Shown in pieces: positions 43,758-51,493 of a stretch of DNA of 64,000 bases. The position numbers and the translations under genes are program-made. Location of the stretch: positions 1-64,000 of the forward strand of contig JAJPIR010000278.1 in assembly GCA_021324675.1 (NCBI GenBank). Direction: 5' to 3'. Under the pieces are notes generated by a model. That model was not told the DNA's origin. It did not search any database and was given only the letters and a program-made list of their open reading frames with translations. Position 1 is the first letter of the stretch. The number at the start of each line of letters is the position of its first letter. The stretch is from Actinomycetota bacterium (lineage in GTDB: Bacteria; Actinomycetota; Actinomycetes; Mycobacteriales; Pseudonocardiaceae).

Positions 43758-45020
43758 CTACCGGGCGAACTGTCCAGCAACCTGTCTGAGAACCTCGGTC
43801 AGGCACTGTGTGGCCGCCGGGCTCATGTTGTTCAGCGCCCGCTGCAGGCGGGCGGCGGTGGCCGGATCGGTTTCACCAATCATCCTTTCGCCGTTGCGCG
43901 TAAGGCTCAGCAGAACCCGTCGGCGATCCTGCTGATCGCGGATGCGGGAGACGAGCCCGGCGCGGATCAGTCGTTCGACCATCGCGCTGGTGGCGGGCGC
44001 CTTGGTGCCCAACAGCTCAGCAAGGCAGGCCAGTGTGACTGGTGCATGTGAGCTGATCAGATGCATTGCGCACAACTGCTGCAGGGTCACGTCGCTGCCC
44101 ACCCAGGCGGAAGGTCTGGCGGCGACCAGTGACCGTAGGTGGGCAGCGAGCCAGTCGGCATCGTTGGCTACCGCGGTATGGCGACGCCGACCGCTGCGTC
44201 CGGCATGCGGGTGGGCCAGTTCGCTCGCCGGCTCTGGAAGCGCGCAAGAGGGTGCTAACCGGCGGTTGGTGGCCTCGATCTGGTTAAGCGTCGTTGCCCG
44301 GAGTGTGGCAACTTGTTGGTCGGACAACCGGTCGCAGGCCCAGTCCCAGTGCATCGACACCCGATCCCCGGGCCCAACGTCGGGCAGGAAGCTTTGCCCG
44401 TTCACGGCATGGGCCACCTTCTCTGATTGCGGTTGCGACAGCCCGAGTCGGTGTCCATTCCAGGTCAGATGCCGGGAGCGCACGATGAGAAAATCGCCGT
44501 GCCTGGCCAGCACCGTCCCCCACCGGATCCGGCAGTTGTTCAGCACGTGCAGCGGCTGCTCGTAGTGGTCAGGACCCAGTAGCCGCGACCACGGGTACAC
44601 GGCGAACACGTGAAAGCAGTGGTCGGCCGCGGCGCCGTCGAGGGTGTCCGGGGTGAGATGTGCCCAATAGTGGCCGGCCCGCTGGGTGATCCGGGCCAGC
44701 AAGGCCTTGCCCAGGGTATTGGCATCGATGCCTTGGGACAGGTCACCGCCGAGCCAGTAGGACTCGACGATGCGGCGGTCTAACGGGTCGTCCAGGCCGG
44801 TTAGTTCCGCCATGGTTTCCATGTAGGTCCATGCGCCGTGGAACTCCCGGGCCAAGGCACGCAGATCGGTGTCGATGGTGCCGGTTGCCCCGTAGCGCAG
44901 CAGTTGCCGGGCGCGCGTCGGTCCGCAGTAGCCGAGCTTGTTGGGGGCATAGGCATACCGGGCGAACAACAAGGCGCCGATGCTGTCAGTAATGACCGGT
45001 CCATCGCTGGTGCGCATCAC
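43758..45020 (-). CDS. DUF6390 - MarR fusion protein
   Basis: 420 aa. Residues 1 to about 265 match DUF6390, a family of unknown function found with actinobacterial hydrogenase genes (LFARYAYAPNKLGYCGPTRA, AREFHGAWTYMETMAELTGL, RIVESYWLGGDL, YPWSRLLGP). After a basic linker (HAGRSGRRRHTAVANDADW) comes a complete MarR winged helix (residues about 285-420), including LLGTKAPATSAMVERLIRAG and DQQDRRRVLLSL. The stop codon that should separate the two is absent, and the frame is open throughout. Its start overlaps the hypC stop. DUF6390 as a stand-alone protein is normal. The fusion is unusual. Confidence 0.85.
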   Translation of the reverse strand: MMRTSDGPVITDSIGALLFARYAYAPNKLGYCGPTRARQLLRYGATGTIDTDLRALAREFHGAWTYMETMAELTGLDDPLDRRIVESYWLGGDLSQGIDANTLGKALLARITQRAGHYWAHLTPDTLDGAAADHCFHVFAVYPWSRLLGPDHYEQPLHVLNNCRIRWGTVLARHGDFLIVRSRHLTWNGHRLGLSQPQSEKVAHAVNGQSFLPDVGPGDRVSMHWDWACDRLSDQQVATLRATTLNQIEATNRRLAPSCALPEPASELAHPHAGRSGRRRHTAVANDADWLAAHLRSLVAARPSAWVGSDVTLQQLCAMHLISSHAPVTLACLAELLGTKAPATSAMVERLIRAGLVSRIRDQQDRRRVLLSLTRNGERMIGETDPATAARLQRALNNMSPAATQCLTEVLRQVAGQFAR

Positions 45021-45268
45021 GACCGCCCCCCTGCATCGTCAGTGATCACCGCGAATTCGCGCATCATCGCCAAGGTGGCCAGCGCCGCCTCCTCGTCCAA
45101 CCGGTTCAGGGCGAAACCGGCGTGCACCACGGTGTAGTCACCCACTGCGAGATCGGGTAGGTAGGCGAGGCATACCCGGCGGATCTCGCCGACTGCATCC
45201 ACGTGCGCCATCCGAGTACCACCTTCATCCCAGATCTCGGTGATCCTGCTGGGGATGCCAAAGCACAT
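45017..45268 (-). CDS. hypC: hydrogenase assembly chaperone HypC
   Basis: 83 aa. The protein starts MCFGIPSRITEIW. Cys2, needed after Met removal to carry the Fe(CN)2CO intermediate with HypD, is present. AYLPDLAVGDYTVVHAGFAL and LDEEAALATL complete the family. I set the start at 45268 because the 12 upstream in-frame codons do not match. HypD is not in the window. Confidence 0.92.
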   Translation of the reverse strand: MCFGIPSRITEIWDEGGTRMAHVDAVGEIRRVCLAYLPDLAVGDYTVVHAGFALNRLDEEAALATLAMMREFAVITDDAGGRS

Positions 45269-45307
45269 TTGGTTTGCCCTCCTCTCCGGTGTGCACTGGG
45301 GCACGGG

Positions 45308-46453
45308 TCAACGCCGCCGCCAGACGGTGACTCGGTTGTTTCCGGTATCGGCCACGGCTAGCCGATCACCGTGTAGTGACACTCCGTACGGCCAGCACAG
45401 CGTGTCGGGCGCAACGCTCGACCAGCGGTTCTCGCCGTTGGCCTGTAACGTCGGTTGGCCGAGCACAGCGTCGGCCTCGCAACGTGCAGTGGGCACGCCG
45501 TCCCACATCAACACCCGGTTGTTGCCGGTATCCGCGATGGCCAGCCGGCTCCCATCCATGGCGGCCGAGTACGGGAAGTGGAACCGGTCGCCTCGTCGCG
45601 GACCGTAGGGTGAGTCCACAGTGGAGTGGAAGTCCTGCTGCCCGAGCAGCAAGTCCGCCCCGCAATCCGCATCTGGTGGGGGCCGCCAGCCCAGCACGCG
45701 GTGGTTACCCGGGTCGGCCACCAGGAGCACATCGGCATCGCCGGTTAGGGCGTGCGGCCAGCGGAAGCTGTCTGCACCGAGCCGACCACCCCGGTTCTCC
45801 CCCCGGTGAATCGCGTCCTGTTGGCCGAGAATCAGATCCGCAGGGACGTCGGCCGACGCAGGCACCCCGCCTGACCAGCCGAGTACCCGCCGGTTGCCGG
45901 TGTCCGCCACGTAGAACGACCCTGCAACGACACTGATGCCGAACGGCCAGTACATCGAGCAGGCGCTTGGTTGTCCGCCCCGGTTCGGTTCGACCGAGGA
46001 GACATCGGGTTGGCCGAGTACCCGGTCTGGCGGCTGGTCACCGCGCTGCGGAACCTCATCCCAGATCAGGATTCGGTGATGCCAGGCATCGGCGACGAGC
46101 AAGGCACTGTCGTGCACCAGTACCCCGGTGGGCAGGTGCATCCCGCGCTCAGGCCCGCGGCCGCCAGCTGCTGGACCTTCACTGACCGGATCGGGTTGAC
46201 CGAGCACCAGGTGAGCGGGCTGCTCGTCGCGCTGGGGCACCCCATGCCAGACCAACACACGGTGGTTGCCTGAGTCCGCCACCACCAGGTGGTCGCTGTC
46301 GAGGCACACACCGCGCGGTCCATACAGCCAGGACAGCGTTGGCCTGGCAGCAGGCAACGCCAACCCGCCCGGTGCAGGTGCACCGAGCCAGCACTCCGGT
46401 GCCCAGCCGCCCGCGACGTCGGCTGGCTGGGCCATGAGCTGGATCCGGGTCAT
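45308..46453 (-). CDS. NHL-repeat beta-propeller protein of the hydrogenase operon
   Basis: 381 aa. Six NHL-type blades are visible, each with an L-x-VAD-x-x-NHRVL-x-W core: HLVVADSGNHRVLVWHGVP, LLVADAWHHRILIWDEVPQ, FYVADTGNRRVLGW, LLVADPGNHRVLGW, LAIADTGNNRVLMW and LAVADTGNNRVTVW. LGQ-D/P motifs lie between them. There is no signal peptide from the ATG at 46453, which overlaps the stop of the NifU-Rieske gene. NHL proteins occur in hydrogenase operons of actinobacteria. The role is unknown, possibly a scaffold. Confidence 0.85.
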   Translation of the reverse strand: MTRIQLMAQPADVAGGWAPECWLGAPAPGGLALPAARPTLSWLYGPRGVCLDSDHLVVADSGNHRVLVWHGVPQRDEQPAHLVLGQPDPVSEGPAAGGRGPERGMHLPTGVLVHDSALLVADAWHHRILIWDEVPQRGDQPPDRVLGQPDVSSVEPNRGGQPSACSMYWPFGISVVAGSFYVADTGNRRVLGWSGGVPASADVPADLILGQQDAIHRGENRGGRLGADSFRWPHALTGDADVLLVADPGNHRVLGWRPPPDADCGADLLLGQQDFHSTVDSPYGPRRGDRFHFPYSAAMDGSRLAIADTGNNRVLMWDGVPTARCEADAVLGQPTLQANGENRWSSVAPDTLCWPYGVSLHGDRLAVADTGNNRVTVWRRR

Positions 46454-47355
46454 GTGCTGACCCTGATCCAGACGTGGCCATGCTCGATCCGCAACGGCAG
46501 CTGCTCCAGCTCCATGCCGGGCGAGCTGAGGCACTCCCCGGAGATGGCGTCAAAGCAGAACCCATGCCACTGGCAGGTCAGGGTGTGCGCCTCGGTGTCG
46601 AGTAAGGCCGCTTCGAGTGGCAGGCCCTGGTGGGCGCAAGCGTTCAAGTAAGCGGTCAGCTGGTCGCCCAGCCGCACGACGATCACTTCGGTTTCCCGGC
46701 CGCTGCTTGCGACCAGCTCCATCATCGTGATTTCGCCGTCCGGGATCTCCTCGACCGGGTGTGTCCGTACCCAGCCCGGGCCGAGCTGACCTGGTGCGGT
46801 CCCCACGGCGTCGAGCGGGATGAGCGTTGTGGCGGGCTCGCGGGGGACTACCTCGACAGAGGTAATTGCCGGGACCTTGCTGATCAGCGCTTCCTCGACG
46901 CTCTTGCGCATCGTCGCCGCCGCATTCGAGCAACCCTCGCAAGCGCCCAGCAGGCGCACGTAGGCGACGCCGTCGTCAACCAGCACCAACTTGACGTCAC
47001 CACCATGGGATCGCAACGAGGGTCGCACACCGTCCAGGACGCGCTTCGCCTCGGTGATCACCCCCGGCCTGATGATCCCGTGTAGCGACAGCAGCAGGTG
47101 GACCACCGGATCATCGACCAGCTCGAAGAGCAATTCCTTGGCCCGCTCGTCTTGGCGCATCCGGCGCACGATCATCATCAGACCGGCCCGGTGGATCGCC
47201 TCGATGGCGTTCTTGACCTCCTCGGCGGCCTCCTTCGATGGGCCGGTGAGCGTCGCGATACGGCGCACCGCCTCGTCCACCCGCTTGGCGAGCTCTTCAA
47301 AGACGGGTTCACGTCCGGGGCTTGCCCTGCTGGTCCGCCGCTTTGTGGTGGTCAT
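46450..47355 (-). CDS. NifU-Rieske iron-sulfur protein (HucE/HhyE-like)
   Basis: 301 aa. Residues about 1-85 are helical. A NifU C-terminal-like domain (about 95-170) has LRSHGGDVKLVLVDDGVAYV and the cluster motif LLGACEGCSNAAATM. The C-terminal Rieske domain (about 220-300) has NACAHQGLPL and TCQWHGFCFD, the CxH...CxxH ligands of a 2Fe-2S cluster. Proteins of this build pass electrons from mycobacterial uptake hydrogenases to the respiratory chain. It lies in the same operon as both hydrogenase subunits. Confidence 0.92.
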   Translation of the reverse strand: MTTTKRRTSRASPGREPVFEELAKRVDEAVRRIATLTGPSKEAAEEVKNAIEAIHRAGLMMIVRRMRQDERAKELLFELVDDPVVHLLLSLHGIIRPGVITEAKRVLDGVRPSLRSHGGDVKLVLVDDGVAYVRLLGACEGCSNAAATMRKSVEEALISKVPAITSVEVVPREPATTLIPLDAVGTAPGQLGPGWVRTHPVEEIPDGEITMMELVASSGRETEVIVVRLGDQLTAYLNACAHQGLPLEAALLDTEAHTLTCQWHGFCFDAISGECLSSPGMELEQLPLRIEHGHVWIRVST

Positions 47356-47365
47356 ATCAGGCTCC

Positions 47366-47725
47366 TCATCCGTACCGCTCGCCCCGGGCCAGCGCCTCGA
47401 CGACCTTCGTCAGGAGCAGCGCGGCGAAGACGTCCTTGGCAAGGGACTGGAGAATGTCGGTCACGGTTGCCTCGCAATGGATGCTGACGCTGTGTTTCGG
47501 CGCGGCCTGCAGCACGAAGCATGCCCCCGCCGCATCGTCGAGGCAGAAGTCGGTAAAGACGGCATCGACGAACTCGGACAGCCAGCTCCCCGGCCCGTCA
47601 GGGTCGCTCTGCAGTTGCTGCTGCGCATTGTGGTAGCCACCGCAGCGTTGAATGATTCGCTCGGTGAAACGATCTGCGGCGGTGAGCAGCAGAACGTCGA
47701 ACTGTTGGCGAAGGTAGGCATCCAC
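47366..47725 (-). CDS. 119-aa hydrogenase-operon protein, unknown
   Basis: GTG start 6 bases after the TPR gene stop. The sequence is mostly helical (LLLTAADRFTERIIQRCGGY, then DILQSLAKDVFAALLLTKVV), with a central Cys pair CLDDAAGAC and a beta strand SVSIHCEATV. No signal peptide and no known domain. Its place between TPR and NifU-Rieske genes implies a role in assembling or scaffolding the hydrogenase. Confidence 0.75.
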   Translation of the reverse strand: MDAYLRQQFDVLLLTAADRFTERIIQRCGGYHNAQQQLQSDPDGPGSWLSEFVDAVFTDFCLDDAAGACFVLQAAPKHSVSIHCEATVTDILQSLAKDVFAALLLTKVVEALARGERYG

Positions 47726-47730
47726 GTCTC

Positions 47731-49008
47731 TTACTGTTCTGTCATTTCTTTTTGCTTCTCTGTATTATCAAGCGTGCTTTGCCGGGCTATCTCGTCGAGT
47801 ACATTCCGGACCGTTCGTACCGCGTCGATCTCCTGGAATTCTTCGAACAGGAACCGTGCTTCATGCAGCTTGGCTTTCGCGTGGTCGAAGATTCCGAGAT
47901 GGGCCAGCGCGTTACCTTGGTTCGCCAGTACGCGCGCCCGCCCGAGCGGGTCGGTCTGCCGGTCGCGAACGTCGAGCACCTTCTCGTACAGCTCGATTGC
48001 TTCCACGAGGTTGTCGTCCTGGTGCTTGGACGGCATGTAGACCAGTGCATTAGCGAGATTGAGCTGCGCGCTCGCCCAATGCTGCGGGTGCGTTTCCGGG
48101 CGGTAGACGGTCAGGGCCGCGCGCAGCGACTGCACCGCGACAGCCCTGCGGAGCTGGTCAGAAGCCTGCACCATCGGCATGGCGAGATACGCGGCAGCGA
48201 GGTTGGCGTGCGCAGCGGCGAACAGCTCGGGAGCCTGCTTTGAACTGATCAGCTGCAGTGCGCTGTGGTAGTGCTTGACGGCAGCTGTGAGCAGATCCCC
48301 ACTGTCGCTAGCCAGCTCGTGCAGTGTCGACGCGAGGGTGAGGTGCAATTCTGCTTTCGCAACGTGGAGGTCGGTGTCCCCGAGCAGGCTCAGGGCGCGT
48401 TCCAGCGTGCCGATTACCTCACGCGTGGGCCCTTCCGCGTCCTTGCGTATCGATGCGGCAGCCCCGAGGAGAAGTCCGGCCAGTGGCTTGGCGACGCTGA
48501 TCGCGTGCTCGACAGCCTCGGCGAGCAGCTCCAAGGCCTTGCGGGTATCCCGAGCGCTGACCGCATGGGTTGCTTGCGCGGCCAGCACGAGTGCGGCCAG
48601 CTCACCGTCGGAAGAGCCCAGCTCGGGTGGGTCATCACTGCGACCGACCACGAAGCAGACCAGATCCACCAGCACAGCGAGATCCGGCCCCAGCCCACGC
48701 CGCAATGCGGTGGGCTGCTCGGTGCCGGGGTCGATGACGAAGCGGTTGTAGCGCGCCACCGCGTCGGTGCCGGGTAGTGCCGCTACCGCTGCGCTCAGCT
48801 CGCCGGCCAGCGCCAACTGGTGAGCCCGGAGCGCCGGCGGCCACTGATCAGGAAGGTGTCCGGAGAGCAGGGCACGCCGGGCGGATTCGGTGTCCTCCCC
48901 GCCGGGAATGAGCAGATACCCAGCCGGAAGTGGCAGGACCCCGATGGGTTGGGGTCGTGCGGGTGGTATCACGCCTGCCCGGGCGTCCGCGGTCATGACG
49001 TCAGCCAT
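47731..49008 (-). CDS. TPR-like helical protein of the hydrogenase operon
   Basis: 425 aa, starting at an ATG that overlaps the stop of the upstream gene. The first 60 residues are Pro-rich. The rest is a run of helix pairs with TPR-like periodicity, e.g. VIGTLERALSLLGDTDLHVA, YHSALQLISSKQAPELFAAA, SAQLNLANALVYMPSKHQDD, AIELYEKVLDVRDRQ and GRARVLANQGNALAHLG. It is probably a protein-protein interaction scaffold in hydrogenase maturation or regulation. No enzymatic motif was seen. Confidence 0.82.
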   Translation of the reverse strand: MADVMTADARAGVIPPARPQPIGVLPLPAGYLLIPGGEDTESARRALLSGHLPDQWPPALRAHQLALAGELSAAVAALPGTDAVARYNRFVIDPGTEQPTALRRGLGPDLAVLVDLVCFVVGRSDDPPELGSSDGELAALVLAAQATHAVSARDTRKALELLAEAVEHAISVAKPLAGLLLGAAASIRKDAEGPTREVIGTLERALSLLGDTDLHVAKAELHLTLASTLHELASDSGDLLTAAVKHYHSALQLISSKQAPELFAAAHANLAAAYLAMPMVQASDQLRRAVAVQSLRAALTVYRPETHPQHWASAQLNLANALVYMPSKHQDDNLVEAIELYEKVLDVRDRQTDPLGRARVLANQGNALAHLGIFDHAKAKLHEARFLFEEFQEIDAVRTVRNVLDEIARQSTLDNTEKQKEMTEQ

Positions 49009-49282
49009 GCATCGGTCCCCGCAAATCACGTTCTGCGGCACGTTTGATAAGCCGGGCACTGATTTCGGCACGTTTCTTGGTCGGGTACGTCTCAATCCGG
49101 TGGCGCACCACGCCGTCACGGAACAGGACACAGATGTCGACGGCCCACCGACCGTTTTCGGGGTAGATAAAGGTCTCGACGCCGAGCGCGTTATCTGCGA
49201 CACCAGCGGGTTGGTTCGGTACGGAGTCGTCAGCCCCGTTGTGGTCGAGTCGTCCGATCACGTCGTCAGTCACGGTGAACAC
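49001..49282 (-). CDS. 93-aa hydrogenase-operon protein, unknown
   Basis: GTG start inside the end of the maturation protease gene (13-base overlap), with its own stop overlapped by the TPR gene start. The N-terminal 30 residues are Asp/Asn-rich and probably flexible. The C-terminal part, ETFIYPENGRWAVDICVLF and then RHRIETYPTKKRAEISARLI, looks like a small alpha/beta domain. No family is recognised. A role as a small hydrogenase-associated subunit is possible. Confidence 0.72.
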   Translation of the reverse strand: MFTVTDDVIGRLDHNGADDSVPNQPAGVADNALGVETFIYPENGRWAVDICVLFRDGVVRHRIETYPTKKRAEISARLIKRAAERDLRGPMHG

Positions 49283-49830
49283 ATCCCCGAACGGAGCGGA
49301 GCCAGCCAGCCGGCCTCGATTCGGGAGATCACCCTGTCCATACCAGCCCGAACCCGGGGGGTGATCTCAGAGCCGAGATCTGTGTCCTGCGCCTCAATCA
49401 GAAAGATGGTGACATCGTCGGGGTATTCATCCTTAAGCAGCCAACGCGCCAGCGCCAGCGCGTGGTCCCAGCGGAAAGAATGCGAATACATACCTCTCAG
49501 TGGAGGTAACTTCTCAAGCTCAGGACCGGGTACACGGTAGACCGTGCCCGGTGCCGCGCCGGTGTGGCTGGCGTCAATGAGGACGACCCGATGGGCGCCT
49601 CGCATTTGAAACGCCACCTCCATCCCCGCGGTGCCACCGTCGACCAGGCGAACGGCATCTGGTAGGGGCATGTCCCACAGCTGGCGGATCAGGACCGGCC
49701 CCGCCCCGTCGTCACCACGGAGTAGGTTGCCGCAGCCGACGATGAGCACCTCGCACCCCAGGTCCCGGGGTTGGTCAACCTGATCTTCGTGCTGGGCGGC
49801 CACGCGCAATCCCTCCCCCGTGCTGCTCAC
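49270..49830 (-). CDS. [NiFe]-hydrogenase maturation endopeptidase
   Basis: 186 aa, HyaD/HupD family. It removes the C-terminal extension of the large subunit after nickel insertion. VLIVGCGNLLRGDDGAGPVL holds the first metal-binding Asp (near residue 40). VDGGTAGMEVAFQ and VLIDASHTGAAPG hold further ligands, and SHSFRWDHAL carries a conserved His. The GTG start overlaps the large-subunit stop. The substrate is almost certainly that subunit. Confidence 0.92.
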   Translation of the reverse strand: MSSTGEGLRVAAQHEDQVDQPRDLGCEVLIVGCGNLLRGDDGAGPVLIRQLWDMPLPDAVRLVDGGTAGMEVAFQMRGAHRVVLIDASHTGAAPGTVYRVPGPELEKLPPLRGMYSHSFRWDHALALARWLLKDEYPDDVTIFLIEAQDTDLGSEITPRVRAGMDRVISRIEAGWLAPLRSGMCSP

Positions 49831-51434
49831 ACTGCTCCGTTGACGACGAACTTGCTGAGTTCACGGCCGGTTTTGCCGTCGTATGCGTGCACGGTGCACA
49901 CCAGGCAGGAGTCGAAGCTGCGCGCAACATGTCCGACTTCCACCGGGTCCTCCGGGTCGAGGACTGGCGAACCGACCAGCGCCTGCTCGATCGGCCCCAG
50001 CAGCTGGGCGCCGTCACGCGGGCCGATATTCCACGCCGTCGGAGTGACCACCTGGTAGTTCGCGATCTTGCCATCCTCGATCACAATCCAGTCGGACAGC
50101 GAGCCGCGAGCAGCCTCTGTCGAACCGAATCCGCGACCCGATTCGTGTTCAACCGGTTTGACGTAGAAGGTTTCATGCAGGTCGAGCTGATCCAGCCAGC
50201 CACGCGTCCAGGTGTAGTACTTCGAAGCCTCGTGCATCCGGGCGAGCTGCCGGACCATCACCGAAGAGCCGATCTTTTCCACCATATCGACGAAAAGCGG
50301 ATCGTAATCCTGGAAGGGAGCCGCGTTCGGCGCGCCGGCCGCGATCCGGCGAGCCAGCGGACCCGCTTCCAGGGGTATATAGCCGAGCCCTGGAACTTCG
50401 TAACGGGGAGATTTGGCCCAGCTGTACTTACCCTGGCGTCGCCCGGCCTCCGGGTCAATAGGCCTGGTTTCGCCCTCGAACGGATGCCGAGCCTTGGTAC
50501 CCCGGTAGAAGGAGTGTGTCACATCCTCGCGGACGCGCGCTTGGTCGAATTCCCACCATCGCCCGTCGACGTACACCCCTGAGCGGCAGATGAGTGCGGA
50601 ATTGCGACCGTCGATCGTCGGATGTTCATACATCGAGGGTTCGAAATAGGTGCCGGTCGCCAGGTAGTTGCCTACCCCGGCTCCGTAGGAGTCGAGACCG
50701 ATGTCCATGCAGTATCGTATAAAAAACCCACAATCGCTGTTGTACTGCGACTCGTTCTCATTAACCCAGGTCAGCACATCGGCCCATGTGCGGTTATCCA
50801 GCCAGCGCTCCACCGAGCAGCCCAGCCACTGTTTCTCCAGCCAGTTGTTTCTCCAGTTCTCCAGGACCGCGATCGAGCGGGTCACGTCTGAGAGCGTGGG
50901 TGCGCACATGACGCCACCGGGCACCATGAAGCTGGAATGTGGCCACTGGCCGCCGAAAATCGCATAGATTTCCACCGGCTTGCTGGACAGCACCACCGCT
51001 GGGGCGTAGCTGGTTCCCACGTAGGGGGCAAAGCGACGGACTGCTTCGTCATAGAGTGGCGAGCGAGCATAGTTCTTATTGGTGAGGTCAATAGCGAACA
51101 GCGCGTAGAAATACCGCGGAATGCTCTGCATCGTCTCGCAGGCCTGGCCGATGTTGCGGATCAACGTGGCGTTAGGCGGTACCTGGGTCCGCCAGGCGAC
51201 GTCGAGTGCGTAGGCAGCCTTGTACAGGTGGCTGCCGCCGCAGATGCCACAGATGCGCGGTGTCACGATGAGGCCGGCCTGGGGGTCCTTGCCCTTCAGG
51301 ATCATCTCGAAACCCCGGAACATGGCGGCCTCGGTCCACGCAGAGGTCACGATCCCGTCCTCGACGGTGACTCGCACGTCAAGGTCACCCTCGACCCGCC
51401 CCAGGGGGCTGACGAACAGGTCGATCGCGGGCAT
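49827..51434 (-). CDS. [NiFe]-hydrogenase large subunit (Huc/Hhy-like uptake type)
   Basis: 535 aa. The Ni-Fe site ligands are in the L1 motif RICGICGGSH (Cys62, Cys65) and the L2 motif DSCLVCTVH (Cys510, Cys513). The 19 residues after His516 are the peptide removed on maturation. SPLGRVEGDLDVRVTVEDG at the N-terminus sets the start at 51434. L2 has DSC rather than the usual DPC, as in the actinobacterial high-affinity enzymes. The likely role is oxidation of hydrogen, including trace H2, to feed respiration. Subgroup assignment (2a-like versus 1h-like) needs phylogeny. Confidence 0.94.
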   Translation of the reverse strand: MPAIDLFVSPLGRVEGDLDVRVTVEDGIVTSAWTEAAMFRGFEMILKGKDPQAGLIVTPRICGICGGSHLYKAAYALDVAWRTQVPPNATLIRNIGQACETMQSIPRYFYALFAIDLTNKNYARSPLYDEAVRRFAPYVGTSYAPAVVLSSKPVEIYAIFGGQWPHSSFMVPGGVMCAPTLSDVTRSIAVLENWRNNWLEKQWLGCSVERWLDNRTWADVLTWVNENESQYNSDCGFFIRYCMDIGLDSYGAGVGNYLATGTYFEPSMYEHPTIDGRNSALICRSGVYVDGRWWEFDQARVREDVTHSFYRGTKARHPFEGETRPIDPEAGRRQGKYSWAKSPRYEVPGLGYIPLEAGPLARRIAAGAPNAAPFQDYDPLFVDMVEKIGSSVMVRQLARMHEASKYYTWTRGWLDQLDLHETFYVKPVEHESGRGFGSTEAARGSLSDWIVIEDGKIANYQVVTPTAWNIGPRDGAQLLGPIEQALVGSPVLDPEDPVEVGHVARSFDSCLVCTVHAYDGKTGRELSKFVVNGAV

Positions 51435-51467
51435 GTGGCCGTCCTTTCTGCCGTGGTGCCATCCCGT

Positions 51468-51493
51468 GGTGTCAGACCACGGTGTCAGACCAC
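51468..51493. repeat. 13-bp tandem duplication over the small-subunit stop codon
   Basis: GGTGTCAGACCAC occurs at 51468-51480 and again at 51481-51493. The minus-strand stop codon (51485-51487) is inside the second copy, so a second TGA in the same frame context lies 13 bases downstream. Confidence 0.85.

Noticed and set aside
49827-51434. NiFeSe-type hydrogenase linked to selD
   Set aside because: Both residues of the L2 motif are Cys codons (DSCLVC) and no in-frame TGA occurs there.
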